DNA of 64,000 nucleotides, from NCBI GenBank assembly GCA_022486705.1, contig JAKVKC010000011.1:1-64000 (forward strand), written 5' to 3'. Of the stretch, positions 1-8,440 are shown piece after piece. How positions within the stretch are numbered: the stretch's first letter is position 1; the number at the start of each line of letters is the position of its first letter. The notes under the pieces are model-generated. The model was not told the DNA's origin and made no database searches. It saw nothing but the letters and a program-made list of their open reading frames with translations. The position numbers and the translations under genes were made by a program. The DNA is from Solobacterium sp. Its GTDB lineage: Bacteria > Bacillota_I > Bacilli_A > Erysipelotrichales > Erysipelotrichaceae.

Positions 1-57
1 CCGGATGCTTCGATCATCAAAGAAGCGAAGATGCTCGGTGTCAGTTTCGGCGAATAG
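1..57 (+). CDS. C-terminal end of an unidentified protein (cut by window start)
   Basis: Only the last 18 codons are present, ending in TAG at 55-57; the visible peptide ends in KMLGVSFGE. The frame is open from base 1 and the next gene starts 14 bases after the stop, so the two probably share a transcript. Too little remains to name a family. It could also be a chance open frame, but the tight spacing to the PPK2 gene argues for a real gene end. Confidence 0.5.
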   Translation, partial: PDASIIKEAKMLGVSFGE

Positions 58-71
58 CCAGGGGGCATTCT

Positions 72-938
72 ATGTATAAGAATTATCGCTATGATGGTTC
101 AGAAAAGCTTGTGCTTGCGCATGAACCGACGGATGATACGCAATACGCCAAGGACCGTGCGTCAGCAGAAAAAAAGATGGCGCACAATCTGGAAAAGATC
201 AATGAGATGCAGATGAAGCTCTATGCCGAGAAAAAAGAAGGCGTGATCTTTGTTTTCCAAGCCATGGATGCGGCTGGGAAAGACGGAACGATCCGTGCTG
301 TACTGAGCTGCCTTTCGCCGCATGGTGTCAATGAACGTCCTTTCAAAGCACCGAGCAGTGATGAACTTGCCCATGATTTCTTATGGCGGGCAGCCAAAGC
401 AGTACCGGCCAAAGGCGACATTGCCATCTTCAACCGTTCGCATTATGAAGATGTCCTGATCGGCAAAGTAAAGCAGCTGTATCTTCATCAGGCCAAAGCA
501 GACCGCATCGATCCAGATGAGATCATCAGCAATCGCTATAAAGATATTGTCAATTTTGAATCCTATCTGTATCACAACAGTGTCCGGATCGTTAAGATCT
601 TTCTGCATCTTTCCAAAGAGGAACAGGCAAGACGTTTCCTGAGCCGGATCGAAGAACCGGATAAGAATTGGAAATTCTCGGCCAGTGATTATGAAGAACG
701 GAAATACTGGAAGGAATATCAGAAAGCATTTGAAGACTGCATCAACCATACGGCTGTAAAAGATGCGCCATGGTATGTCGTGCCGGCAGACCATAAGTGG
801 TATATGCGCTATATTGTCAGTGAGATCATCAAGGAGACCCTGCAGGATATGGATCCAAAGTATCCGGAAGTCACCAAAGAGCGTCGGGCTGAATTTGCCG
901 GATATCAGAAGGATCTGCTGAAAGAGCTCAAAAAGTAA
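72..938 (+). CDS. ppk2: PPK2-family polyphosphate kinase
   Basis: A 288-residue cytosolic protein of the PPK2 family, which moves phosphate between polyphosphate and nucleotides (usually making NDP or NTP from polyphosphate). The P-loop-like motif MDAAGKDG lies at residues 65-72 and the Walker B/lid motif IAIFNRSHYEDVL at 117-129, both diagnostic. Length matches single-domain PPK2 enzymes. The start has a GGGGG ribosome site 7-8 bases upstream. It faces the PPK1 gene tail to tail with a shared terminator, so the cell may both make polymer (PPK1) and draw on it (PPK2). Whether it prefers AMP, ADP or GDP cannot be read with certainty from the sequence. Confidence 0.93.
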   Translation: MYKNYRYDGSEKLVLAHEPTDDTQYAKDRASAEKKMAHNLEKINEMQMKLYAEKKEGVIFVFQAMDAAGKDGTIRAVLSCLSPHGVNERPFKAPSSDELAHDFLWRAAKAVPAKGDIAIFNRSHYEDVLIGKVKQLYLHQAKADRIDPDEIISNRYKDIVNFESYLYHNSVRIVKIFLHLSKEEQARRFLSRIEEPDKNWKFSASDYEERKYWKEYQKAFEDCINHTAVKDAPWYVVPADHKWYMRYIVSEIIKETLQDMDPKYPEVTKERRAEFAGYQKDLLKELKK

Positions 939-948
939 CGATATAAAA

Positions 949-980
949 GGATCTGCCATCATTTCGGCAGATCTTTTTTT
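949..980. terminator. Bidirectional terminator between the ppk2 and ppk1 genes
   Basis: Stem GATCTGCC (950-957) pairs with GGCAGATC (966-973), followed by a T run at 974-980. It sits just after the PPK2 stop and just before the PPK1 stop on the other strand. The T run favours the + strand; the minus strand has only a short A/T stretch after the stem. Confidence 0.8.
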
Positions 981-3120
981 ATGCTTTTTTATTTTTCTTC
1001 TTTGGTGAATAGGTCGTATGGAAGACACCGATGACCTTGGCTTGGCGTCCATCGGATGCCTGCAGGTGCTGATGTGAGCCCTTTGTCTCCTGCATCATCC
1101 AATCCTGACTGTCGATGCTTTGATCAGAAGCAATGCGGTGATACTTTCCATCTTTTCCGACCCGGCGTGCTTTTACCGTATCTTCTAAGCACAGCTGCAG
1201 ATAGCTGTCGATCCTGCGGCGGATCTCTGTATCCATGATCGGGCAGGCGATCTCCACTCTCTTCTCGGTATTCCGGGTCATGAAGTCAGCCGAAGAAATA
1301 TACATCTTCTCACTTCTAGCAGTACCGAACAGATAGATCCTGGAGTGCTCCAGATACCGTCCGACGATACTGCGGATCTCGATATTCTCTGTTTTCCCCT
1401 TGATCTGCGGGATCAGACAGCAGATGCCTCTGACGATCATCTGGATCTGCACCCCGGCCTGACTTGCTTGGGAAAGCTTAGCAATCAGTTCTTCATCAGT
1501 GATGGAATTGATCTTGATCAGGATCCTTCCCTTTTCTTTCTTGGCAATCTCGCGATCGATCATCTGCAGCAGTGAGCTCTTCAATGATACCGGTGCCACT
1601 AAAAGATGACGGTAATGTCCATCCAGCTTGCCGACCATCATATTGCGGAAGAATGCTTCGGCATCTTTGACAATGCCGGAATCAGCTGTGAAGTAGGCAA
1701 GATCGGTATACTGCTTGGCCGTCTTTTCATTGAAGTTCCCCGTTGCGATCTGCGCGACCTGCTGGATCCGGTTCTTGACACTGCGGGTGATGAGCAGGAT
1801 CTTAGAATGCACCTTGTATTCCGAAAAGCCATAGAGCACCGTGCACCCTGCTTCCTCAAGACGCTGAGAATAGTCAATATTGACCTGTTCATCAAAGCGC
1901 GCTTTCAGTTCGATCAGCGTCACGACTTCCTTGCCGTTTTCCGCCGCCCGACAGAGATACTCCACGAGCTTGGCCTGTTTGGCCAGACGATAGATCGTGA
2001 TCTTGATGGATACCACGGATGGATCATCCGCTGCTTCTTTGACCAGAAGCAGAAGAGGTTCCATGCTTTCATACGGATAGCTCAGCAGCACATCATGCCT
2101 GCATATCTGCGGGAACAGTTTCTGATGATAATTCAAGGATGCCGAAAGCTTCGGTGCATACGGCGGGAAAAGATCTTCGTCTGCTTCATCGAACATCTCC
2201 GGCAGTTCAAAGCCAAAGCGGGCATCTAAAGGATAGGATGTCACATACATCTGCTTCGCTTCCAGACCTAGATGCTGGAGAAGATACTTCTTCATCTCCG
2301 AGCTCATATGTGCACTGGCAAATAAGGCAACAGGCGAAAGATGCTGGCGCTGGTTCAGTACTTTGCGCATCTTCTTGCGGTAATCCACAATATCATCAAA
2401 CGCATCGTCATCCGCGTTGACATCTTCATTGCGCATGACCACGATCTTCGCTGTATCCTTGATCTTAAAGCCAGGGAACAGTCTTGGAAAAGCATACTGG
2501 ATCAGATCTTCCATATGCACATAGCGTATCTTCGCTTTGCCATCCGACGGCAGAGCAATAACAGAAGAAAGGGTAGATGGGATCGTCACGACCGCAAATA
2601 CCGTCTGTCCTTTTTTCATGGCCATGCCGGCAACTTCCACTGCCCCATTTCTCAGATTCGGAAAAGGATGATACAGATCTACGATCTGCGGTGACAGCAG
2701 GGGCTTGATCTTAGCATCAAAGTATTTATTCAGATGCTTCAGTTCACGCTTGCTGCAGTCATTCAATGAAAGACAGATGATACCTTTCTTAGCAGCTTCC
2801 TTCAGCACTTTCTGATAAATATGATCCCGTTTCCGGATGCTCGTACCAACTGCTTTATAGATCAGCTTCAGCTGCTCCGCTGCCGTCAGTCCGGATTTAT
2901 TATCGATCTGATCGATCTTGATCTGTTTTACCTGCGTCAGAGAACCAACTCTGATCATAAAAAACTCATTCAGATTGGAGGCATAGATAGAAATGAATTT
3001 CAAACGTTCCAGCAATGGCACTTCCGGTGCATTCGCTTCCTGCAGAACACGGTCGTCAAAACCAAGCCAGGACAGTTCGCGATTCTGTGTATAGCCTTCT
3101 TTATACAGATCCTTGATCAT
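979..3120 (-). CDS. ppk1: Polyphosphate kinase 1 (PPK1)
   Basis: A 713-residue enzyme that polymerises the gamma-phosphate of ATP into polyphosphate, reversibly. It shows the PPK1 order: N-terminal helical domain (start motif RELSWLGFDDRVL), head domain, then two phospholipase-D-like catalytic domains. The catalytic histidine segments EYKVHSKILL and RYLEHSRIYLFG are present, along with the conserved ARFDEQVNI stretch. Length is normal for the family. Start: AAGGGGG lies a few bases upstream of ATG at 3120. The lysine-rich end KKKNKKA is unremarkable. It is transcribed towards ppk2 and separately from the GH3 gene behind it, though only about 90 bases separate them and co-transcription from 5198 is possible. 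Confidence 0.96.
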   Translation of the reverse strand: MIKDLYKEGYTQNRELSWLGFDDRVLQEANAPEVPLLERLKFISIYASNLNEFFMIRVGSLTQVKQIKIDQIDNKSGLTAAEQLKLIYKAVGTSIRKRDHIYQKVLKEAAKKGIICLSLNDCSKRELKHLNKYFDAKIKPLLSPQIVDLYHPFPNLRNGAVEVAGMAMKKGQTVFAVVTIPSTLSSVIALPSDGKAKIRYVHMEDLIQYAFPRLFPGFKIKDTAKIVVMRNEDVNADDDAFDDIVDYRKKMRKVLNQRQHLSPVALFASAHMSSEMKKYLLQHLGLEAKQMYVTSYPLDARFGFELPEMFDEADEDLFPPYAPKLSASLNYHQKLFPQICRHDVLLSYPYESMEPLLLLVKEAADDPSVVSIKITIYRLAKQAKLVEYLCRAAENGKEVVTLIELKARFDEQVNIDYSQRLEEAGCTVLYGFSEYKVHSKILLITRSVKNRIQQVAQIATGNFNEKTAKQYTDLAYFTADSGIVKDAEAFFRNMMVGKLDGHYRHLLVAPVSLKSSLLQMIDREIAKKEKGRILIKINSITDEELIAKLSQASQAGVQIQMIVRGICCLIPQIKGKTENIEIRSIVGRYLEHSRIYLFGTARSEKMYISSADFMTRNTEKRVEIACPIMDTEIRRRIDSYLQLCLEDTVKARRVGKDGKYHRIASDQSIDSQDWMMQETKGSHQHLQASDGRQAKVIGVFHTTYSPKKKNKKA

Positions 3121-3212
3121 ATTGATATCCCCCTTCCTGCATGTTCAAAGATGAGAGCTGAAAGACTGCTGTATTTCTACTATCAATTGTAATCTTTTTT
3201 TCAGAAGAAAAG

Positions 3213-5198
3213 CTACTGTATCGCGTATCCGCGCGGCCATAGGACAGCAGAAGTAAACGAACCATTCTCTATGCTGTAGATATTGACCGGCAGTTTTCCG
3301 GAAGCTTTGACTTTGCCGAAGATCACATCCATCGCACCAGCCAAACTTTCCGAGTATGCCTGGGTCGGTATCCAATTGGCATCGACAAACGGCGCACCGA
3401 TCCAGTTGTAGGTGCAGAGCACCGCATCCGCTTCGGCTAATAATGGTGCATCATATGGCAGACCCGTCGAAACAGCCACGACCGGAATGCCCTGTGCTTT
3501 CGCTCTTTCGATCAATACGCACATGTTATAGACTTCCGATGATACATTGAAATCAATATCAGATCCATTGAACATGATCGAAGTAACGATCACCAAAGAA
3601 GATCCCGCAATGGCATTGCTGGCAGCCTGAAAGTTATTTCCATATTCTTCAGAGATCATCCAGCCGGTCGCATTGGCCGTCACCGCACCTTCTTCAGTCA
3701 GACGGTTGAACGTATAGCCGCAGATCCCTGCCTGCTGACTGTTCGGCGTCAGTACCGTGATCTTGGCACCTTCTGGCACAGTATAAGGAATAATCTGACT
3801 GTCGTTCTGCAGGACTGTGACAGCCTGATCTGAGATCGTGCGATTGACGGCGTAGTTCTCAGCCGTACCGACCTGCGCAGCCGCATTGTTCAGGAGAGAA
3901 GCTGTATAAGCATCTCCATATGCTGTATCCATGATGCCTCTTTTATATTTCAAAGTCAGGATCCTGGTGACTGCTTCATTGATCGTATCGATAGAGATCG
4001 CGCCTGTATTGACCATGTCAGCGATATTCTGAATATACGCATCCAGCTGGGCATAGGCACTGGCATCGCCGATATCGACTGGCATCAGAAGACAGTCCAC
4101 GCCCGCATTGATAGCTAATCTGGCCGCATCTGCAGCACTGAAGTTATCCTTGATCGCATCCATCTGCAGACTGTCAGTCGTGATGACACCGTCAAAGCCA
4201 AGTTCATTGCGCAGAATATCCGTGATCATCACATGGCTCAATGTCGAAGGCAGATAGATCTCACTGCCATCCTTGATAGAAGTATAAGTTCCCGTCTCGA
4301 TCTGCGGATACTGAATATGAGCGCTCATGATCATTTCTGTGCCATCCTGCACAGCCTGCTTAAATGGAACAAGATCGGTGCTTTCCAATTCTGCTTTTGT
4401 CTTATTGACCTGCGGCAGGCCCGTATGCGAATCCGTGGCAGTATCGCCATGTCCTGGGAAATGCTTGCCTGTCGCAATGATATTGTTCTCCATCATGCCC
4501 AGTGTAAACTGATGTGCATATTCTGCTACAGTCGCACTGTCATCGGAATAGGAACGGATGCCGATAACAGGATTGCTTGGATTGGTATTGACATCCATAT
4601 CCGGCGCATAGTCTAAATTAAAGCCAAGTGCTTTCAGCTCCTGGGATGTGATCTGTCCGGTCTTGTATGCATTCTGCGGATCGCCAGTCGCTGCAAGTGC
4701 CATCGAGCTTGGCATCACGGTACCGGACAGCAGACGATATACGTTGCCGGACTCCTGATCCGTGCCGATGAACAGCGGCAGACCGCCGCCCGCTGTCGTA
4801 TTTGCCTGCAGGCTCTGTGTCAATTGGATCGCCTGCACTGAATCATTGGTCATATTCTCCGCAAACAGAATGATCCCGCCGAAGTGATACTGCTGCAGAA
4901 GAACGGCTGTTTCATCATTCATGGATGTAAAATTGCTGCCATTCCATGTCCGGATCGCCGGCACCATCATCTGTTCGATCTTTGTATTCAGATCCATCTT
5001 TGCCAAAGAGGCATTGACCCGTTCAATTACCGTATCTGTTTCTGCAGTTGGTGAAGCCGAAGGCACTGCACTGGGGCTTGTGCTCACCGCTGCATCTGTT
5101 TCCTGCGGCACGGCAGAAGAAGCGGATGGACTGCTGCCGCATCCGCTCAATAATAAAGAAAATATAACTGCGCCAAAAATAGTTTTTGATTGTTTCAT
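3213..5198 (-). CDS. Glycoside hydrolase family 3 lipoprotein (NagZ-like beta-N-acetylhexosaminidase)
   Basis: A 661-residue exported lipoprotein. The signal peptide ends in a lipobox LSGC with the lipidated Cys at 20, followed by a Ser/Ala/Pro-rich spacer to about residue 55. The GH3 catalytic barrel carries the NagZ signature KHFPGHG (245-251) with DSH at 256-258, whose Asp/His pair is the general acid/base in NagZ-type enzymes, and the nucleophile region GVITTDSLQM. A second C-terminal alpha/beta domain follows, as in Bacillus NagZ (YbbD). It likely trims GlcNAc or GlcNAc-MurNAc from cell-wall fragments outside the membrane. GGGGGAAA precedes the start. Substrate is inferred from the motif only. 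Confidence 0.9.
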   Translation of the reverse strand: MKQSKTIFGAVIFSLLLSGCGSSPSASSAVPQETDAAVSTSPSAVPSASPTAETDTVIERVNASLAKMDLNTKIEQMMVPAIRTWNGSNFTSMNDETAVLLQQYHFGGIILFAENMTNDSVQAIQLTQSLQANTTAGGGLPLFIGTDQESGNVYRLLSGTVMPSSMALAATGDPQNAYKTGQITSQELKALGFNLDYAPDMDVNTNPSNPVIGIRSYSDDSATVAEYAHQFTLGMMENNIIATGKHFPGHGDTATDSHTGLPQVNKTKAELESTDLVPFKQAVQDGTEMIMSAHIQYPQIETGTYTSIKDGSEIYLPSTLSHVMITDILRNELGFDGVITTDSLQMDAIKDNFSAADAARLAINAGVDCLLMPVDIGDASAYAQLDAYIQNIADMVNTGAISIDTINEAVTRILTLKYKRGIMDTAYGDAYTASLLNNAAAQVGTAENYAVNRTISDQAVTVLQNDSQIIPYTVPEGAKITVLTPNSQQAGICGYTFNRLTEEGAVTANATGWMISEEYGNNFQAASNAIAGSSLVIVTSIMFNGSDIDFNVSSEVYNMCVLIERAKAQGIPVVAVSTGLPYDAPLLAEADAVLCTYNWIGAPFVDANWIPTQAYSESLAGAMDVIFGKVKASGKLPVNIYSIENGSFTSAVLWPRGYAIQ

Positions 5199-5245
5199 CT
5201 GATTTCCCCCTGCTGGATAATAAAGATCTTATCAATAGGATAGCA

Positions 5246-5269
5246 TGAAAACAGCAGGGGTTCCTGCTG
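5246..5269 (-). terminator. Terminator after the msrAB gene
   Basis: Read on the minus strand, stem CAGCAGG / CCTGCTG (5263-5269 with 5252-5258) with an AACC loop is followed by TTTT. It lies about 20 bases past the MsrAB stop and before the GH3 start, so the two genes are separate units. Confidence 0.7.
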
Positions 5270-5289
5270 AGAATGCACCTGCTGTATGT

Positions 5290-6408
5290 TTATGATTCTC
5301 CCGGCAGAAGGATCAGATACGGTCCATATCCCTGCACTGCCATCTCCTTTTTAGGAATGAAGCGCAGAGAAGCACTGTTGATGCAGTACCTGATGCCATT
5401 CGGCGATTCTGGGTCATCCGTAAAGATATGTCCCAGATGCGCATTGCCGGCATCGCTCCTGACTTCCGTACGATCCATACCATGCGAGCTATCTGCTGCA
5501 TAGCGAAGCACTCCTTCGTAGATCGGTGCCGAGAAGCTCGGCCACCCGCAGCTGCCGGCATACTTATCACTGGAGCGGAATAATGGCTGTCCCGTTGTCA
5601 CATCCACGTAAATACCTGCCTCAAACGTATCATTGTAAGCATTGGCATACGGCTGTTCTGTATCGCCCTTCTGTGTTACATCGTACTGTTCCTTGCTCAG
5701 CATCTCTTTCAGCTTCGCATCGCTTGGTCTTTCATAGCCCTCTTCTGCTTTGATCAAAGCTGCCACTTTTTCAATTTCCACCGCAGGAATATGACAGTAT
5801 CCCTGCGGATTCTTTATCAGATAATCCTGATGATACGCTTCCGCATCATAGAAATTCACCAATGGCTCATGTTCTACGGCAAACACTTTATACTTCTTTG
5901 CCACAGCAGCGATGATCCTTTCCGCAGTCTCTTCGCTTTCTGTATCGTTATAGTAGATCCCTGTCTGATACTGCATACCAACATCATTGCCCTGCCTGCT
6001 TGTCACGGTAGGGTCGATTACCAGAAAATATGCCTGCAGGATCTGGGCCAGTGAAATGATCTTGGGATCATATACTGTTCGTACTGTTTCTTTATAGCCT
6101 GTACCGCCCGTGCATACCAGCTGATAGGTCGGGACTGTTTCACTGGTGCCGTTGGCATAGCCGCTCACTGCGCTCTTCACGCCAGGCAGCGACTGCACAA
6201 GTTTCTCCATGCCCCAGAAACATCCTCCGGCAAGATAGATCACCTCTTCACCATCTTTTTTTATGTATGATCCATCAAATCCTTCTCCCGTCATGATCGA
6301 TGCCTCCTCCGTCTTTTCGGATGTCATTTTCACCTGCGATACATCTGCCGTACATCCTGCCGTCAGTACAGTGAACATCATGGCAGCAGCGAATGTTTTC
6401 TTATTCAT
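5290..6408 (-). CDS. msrAB: MsrA-MsrB fusion methionine sulfoxide reductase, predicted lipoprotein
   Basis: A 372-residue protein joining both methionine-sulfoxide reductases, so one polypeptide repairs both the S and R forms. A lipobox LTAGC with Cys19 predicts anchoring outside the membrane. The MsrA domain has its catalytic Cys63 in GGCFWGME; the MsrB domain has GWPSF, RTEVRSDAGNAHLGHIF and the catalytic Cys in RYCINSASL. The start at 6408 (MNKKTF) is chosen over an upstream in-frame ATG at 6471 because GGGAGA lies 8 bases ahead and a signal peptide begins there. Its partner for electron supply (a CcdA- or thioredoxin-like protein) is not in the window. Confidence 0.93.
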   Translation of the reverse strand: MNKKTFAAAMMFTVLTAGCTADVSQVKMTSEKTEEASIMTGEGFDGSYIKKDGEEVIYLAGGCFWGMEKLVQSLPGVKSAVSGYANGTSETVPTYQLVCTGGTGYKETVRTVYDPKIISLAQILQAYFLVIDPTVTSRQGNDVGMQYQTGIYYNDTESEETAERIIAAVAKKYKVFAVEHEPLVNFYDAEAYHQDYLIKNPQGYCHIPAVEIEKVAALIKAEEGYERPSDAKLKEMLSKEQYDVTQKGDTEQPYANAYNDTFEAGIYVDVTTGQPLFRSSDKYAGSCGWPSFSAPIYEGVLRYAADSSHGMDRTEVRSDAGNAHLGHIFTDDPESPNGIRYCINSASLRFIPKKEMAVQGYGPYLILLPGES

Positions 6409-6487
6409 CAGATGTTCTCCCATGTTTCTGCTTCCTATGCAAAAATTACACCAAGGCATATTGCAGTACAATCAAAATGCTCAGGCA

Positions 6488-6516
6488 CAAAAAAATCACA
6501 GATGCTGTCCTGTGAT
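6488..6516 (-). terminator. Terminator after the LuxR-type regulator gene
   Basis: On the minus strand ATCACAG (6510-6516) pairs with CTGTGAT (6495-6501) and is followed by a run of seven T. It starts one base past the stop codon of the regulator gene. Confidence 0.8.
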
Positions 6517-6517
6517 C

Positions 6518-7873
6518 TCATGATTCCTTTTTAAATTTAGCAATCAGCTCTGTGCGATTCGAGCACTCTGCTTTTTTAAGAATATTCTTAACATGGAACT
6601 TTACGGTACTGTCCGCAATATACAGATCCGAAGCAATCTCCGAATTGGAACGTCCGCTGATGATCAGATGGAATACCTCGATCTCTCGTGCGGATAAATG
6701 ATAGTTTTCTTCAAAGTCATGCAGCAGTGTCTCCATATTCTTTTCCGGCGGCATGGCAGAAGCATATGTACGATTGTAGAAACGGAAGAACAGCAGGATC
6801 GTCATAACAAACAGCAGTGCCGTGATCAGGATCAGACAGACAGAACTATTTCCCAGCAAGACTCCGCCGAAGGCACTGAGCGCATCGCCGATCCGGCCAT
6901 ACATCAGGCCAAAGCCAGCCAGCCACAGCAGACTGTGCTTCTTCTGGGCAAAATCCACAAAAGTGACCACGCGATACACAGAGAAGAAACCAAAGAAGAC
7001 ATATGCCATGATCCACAGGAAGACCTGAATGGAGGCATCCTGCATGAAAGCAAAGGAAACAAAAGGAAAGACCAGCGCACACAGACAGCAGATAGCACCG
7101 TACTTGCGATTGCGATCATTGATATATCCAGCTAAGATCAAACCAAAGGCATAAAATGCTCTGGTGAACAGGGCACTGACCGTCCCGCTGATCTGATCTG
7201 AGACAGGGAAATAGAAACCAAGTCCTTTTGTTAAGGACAGCAGTACTACGACAATGCCAGCCAAAGGCAGAATTGCCTGGCTGAAATGATAAGCATCCGC
7301 CGGTTCATCCTCTTCTAGGATCTCCGGCATTCCTTTCGCATCGATGCCTATGATCAAAGCAGCCATGAGGGCATAAATGACAATGATATAAGGAGATCCT
7401 AAGAAAGATCCCCCGAACAGCAGAGACAGCAGCCAGGATCCAATACTGCCAAAAGCATAGGCAAGACCAAATACCATGCCGCATTTCTGCTGAGGCACAT
7501 ACTGGGCCAAACGAGTCAGATAATAGCCGGCAATCGCACCATGAAGAAGATTCATTGCCATGCCGAACAGGACACAGGAAAAAGCTGAGAAAGCAAACAT
7601 GCCCAAGGATGTAAAAGCCGCATCCAGCAGGAGCAGACCGGCAAAGATCTTCTTGTCCAATGCCTTTTCTGCCTTCATTTTCACAAAGAAAGCAAATAGA
7701 AGAAGACCTGCTACCTGAAAGAGATAGCCCGCTCCTTCCGAAAGAAGATCCACTGCTGTATTGCCAAAGAAATTCGGCAGACCATACAGCCACCAGGAGA
7801 TATATTCCGACCCTGTCAATAGGAAGCACATACCGATCAGAGCACCGACTGCATACGTATTCCTGTTCTTCAT
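6518..7873 (-). CDS. Twelve-TM (MFS-like) membrane protein with C-terminal LuxR DNA-binding domain
   Basis: A 451-residue membrane protein. Residues 1 to about 375 form roughly twelve hydrophobic segments laid out like a major-facilitator permease; residues about 390-451 are a LuxR/GerE helix-turn-helix (LSAREIEVFHLIISGRSNSEIA, TVKFHVKNILKK). The protein therefore looks like a membrane-bound transcription regulator that senses a ligand with a transporter-like domain. Such MFS-LuxR proteins are known in gut Actinobacteria and some Bacillota, mostly uncharacterised. It is divergent from the small protein and anchored repeat protein at 8092-10456, its most obvious possible targets. RBS GGGGAGGGAG precedes the start. 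Confidence 0.88.
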   Translation of the reverse strand: MKNRNTYAVGALIGMCFLLTGSEYISWWLYGLPNFFGNTAVDLLSEGAGYLFQVAGLLLFAFFVKMKAEKALDKKIFAGLLLLDAAFTSLGMFAFSAFSCVLFGMAMNLLHGAIAGYYLTRLAQYVPQQKCGMVFGLAYAFGSIGSWLLSLLFGGSFLGSPYIIVIYALMAALIIGIDAKGMPEILEEDEPADAYHFSQAILPLAGIVVVLLSLTKGLGFYFPVSDQISGTVSALFTRAFYAFGLILAGYINDRNRKYGAICCLCALVFPFVSFAFMQDASIQVFLWIMAYVFFGFFSVYRVVTFVDFAQKKHSLLWLAGFGLMYGRIGDALSAFGGVLLGNSSVCLILITALLFVMTILLFFRFYNRTYASAMPPEKNMETLLHDFEENYHLSAREIEVFHLIISGRSNSEIASDLYIADSTVKFHVKNILKKAECSNRTELIAKFKKES

Positions 7874-7959
7874 GTATCTCCCTCCCCTTGTCTGTATTAT
7901 ATTAAAAAAACGAGCACCTGAGGATTGTTTTTGAAAGAATCAAGGGCAAAACAGTGCAC

Positions 7960-7977
7960 CTATCCCAAAACTATCCC
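7960..7977. promoter_or_regulatory. Direct repeats CTATCCC spaced one helical turn, in the divergent intergenic region
   Basis: CTATCCC occurs at 7960-7966 and again at 7971-7977, exactly 11 bases apart, with a related CTACCC at 8003-8008. They lie between the divergent LuxR-type regulator (6518-7873) and the gene at 8092. Same-face repeats of this kind are typical binding sites for activators; that this regulator binds them is inference. Confidence 0.35.
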
Positions 7978-8091
7978 TTATATAACCTAATAAGTTAGTG
8001 AACTACCCTTACCGAAGAATATGATCTGATCTATGTTAATAAGGAATCAAGAACAAAATAGCCTATATGGTGAGATAGAAAGGAGAATACA

Positions 8092-8403
8092 ATGAACTGC
8101 TCCATACAAAAAGCTATTTTTCCTTATGATCGCAGTACGATCCTGAATGTAATTTATGATGTGGTAGATTCTCTGGGGCTGACCATCCGGCATGTCAACA
8201 GTGAGCGCGGAAATCTCGTCGTTGAGACCGAAGAAGGCACTTCCGTAAGGATCACGGTCGACACTCTGTTCCCGACAAACAGCACCAAAGTCGGTATTGC
8301 CGATGTACAGGAATCTGCCGGCGAATTGGATCTGGTCTTCATGGATGAGATGCGGTCCATCCTCAATGCCAATTATCATAAGAATACACAGGCTGTTTCA
8401 TGA
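8092..8403 (+). CDS. Small conserved-looking cytosolic protein of unknown function
   Basis: A 103-residue protein with no signal peptide or membrane segment. It begins MNCSIQKAIFPYDR and has a mixed alpha/beta pattern (helix about 14-28, strand-rich 33-75, C-terminal helix), recalling small DUF6054-like proteins, but I cannot assign a family with confidence. A strong AAAGGAGAA ribosome site sits before the ATG. It lies 37 bases upstream of the anchored repeat protein on the same strand with no terminator between, so the two probably form one transcript. It is divergent from the membrane LuxR-type regulator. Confidence 0.75.
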   Translation: MNCSIQKAIFPYDRSTILNVIYDVVDSLGLTIRHVNSERGNLVVETEEGTSVRITVDTLFPTNSTKVGIADVQESAGELDLVFMDEMRSILNANYHKNTQAVS

Positions 8404-8440
8404 TCATTAAACATTAAATAAAAAAGGGAGAAAGAACCTC

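Noticed and set aside
381-1052. 223-codon ORF opposite the PPK2 gene
   Set aside because: No ribosome site, no family likeness, and covers a well-identified gene on the other strand.
1606-2229. 207-codon + strand ORF inside ppk1
   Set aside because: Shadow of the PPK1 frame; composition follows the antisense of conserved motifs.
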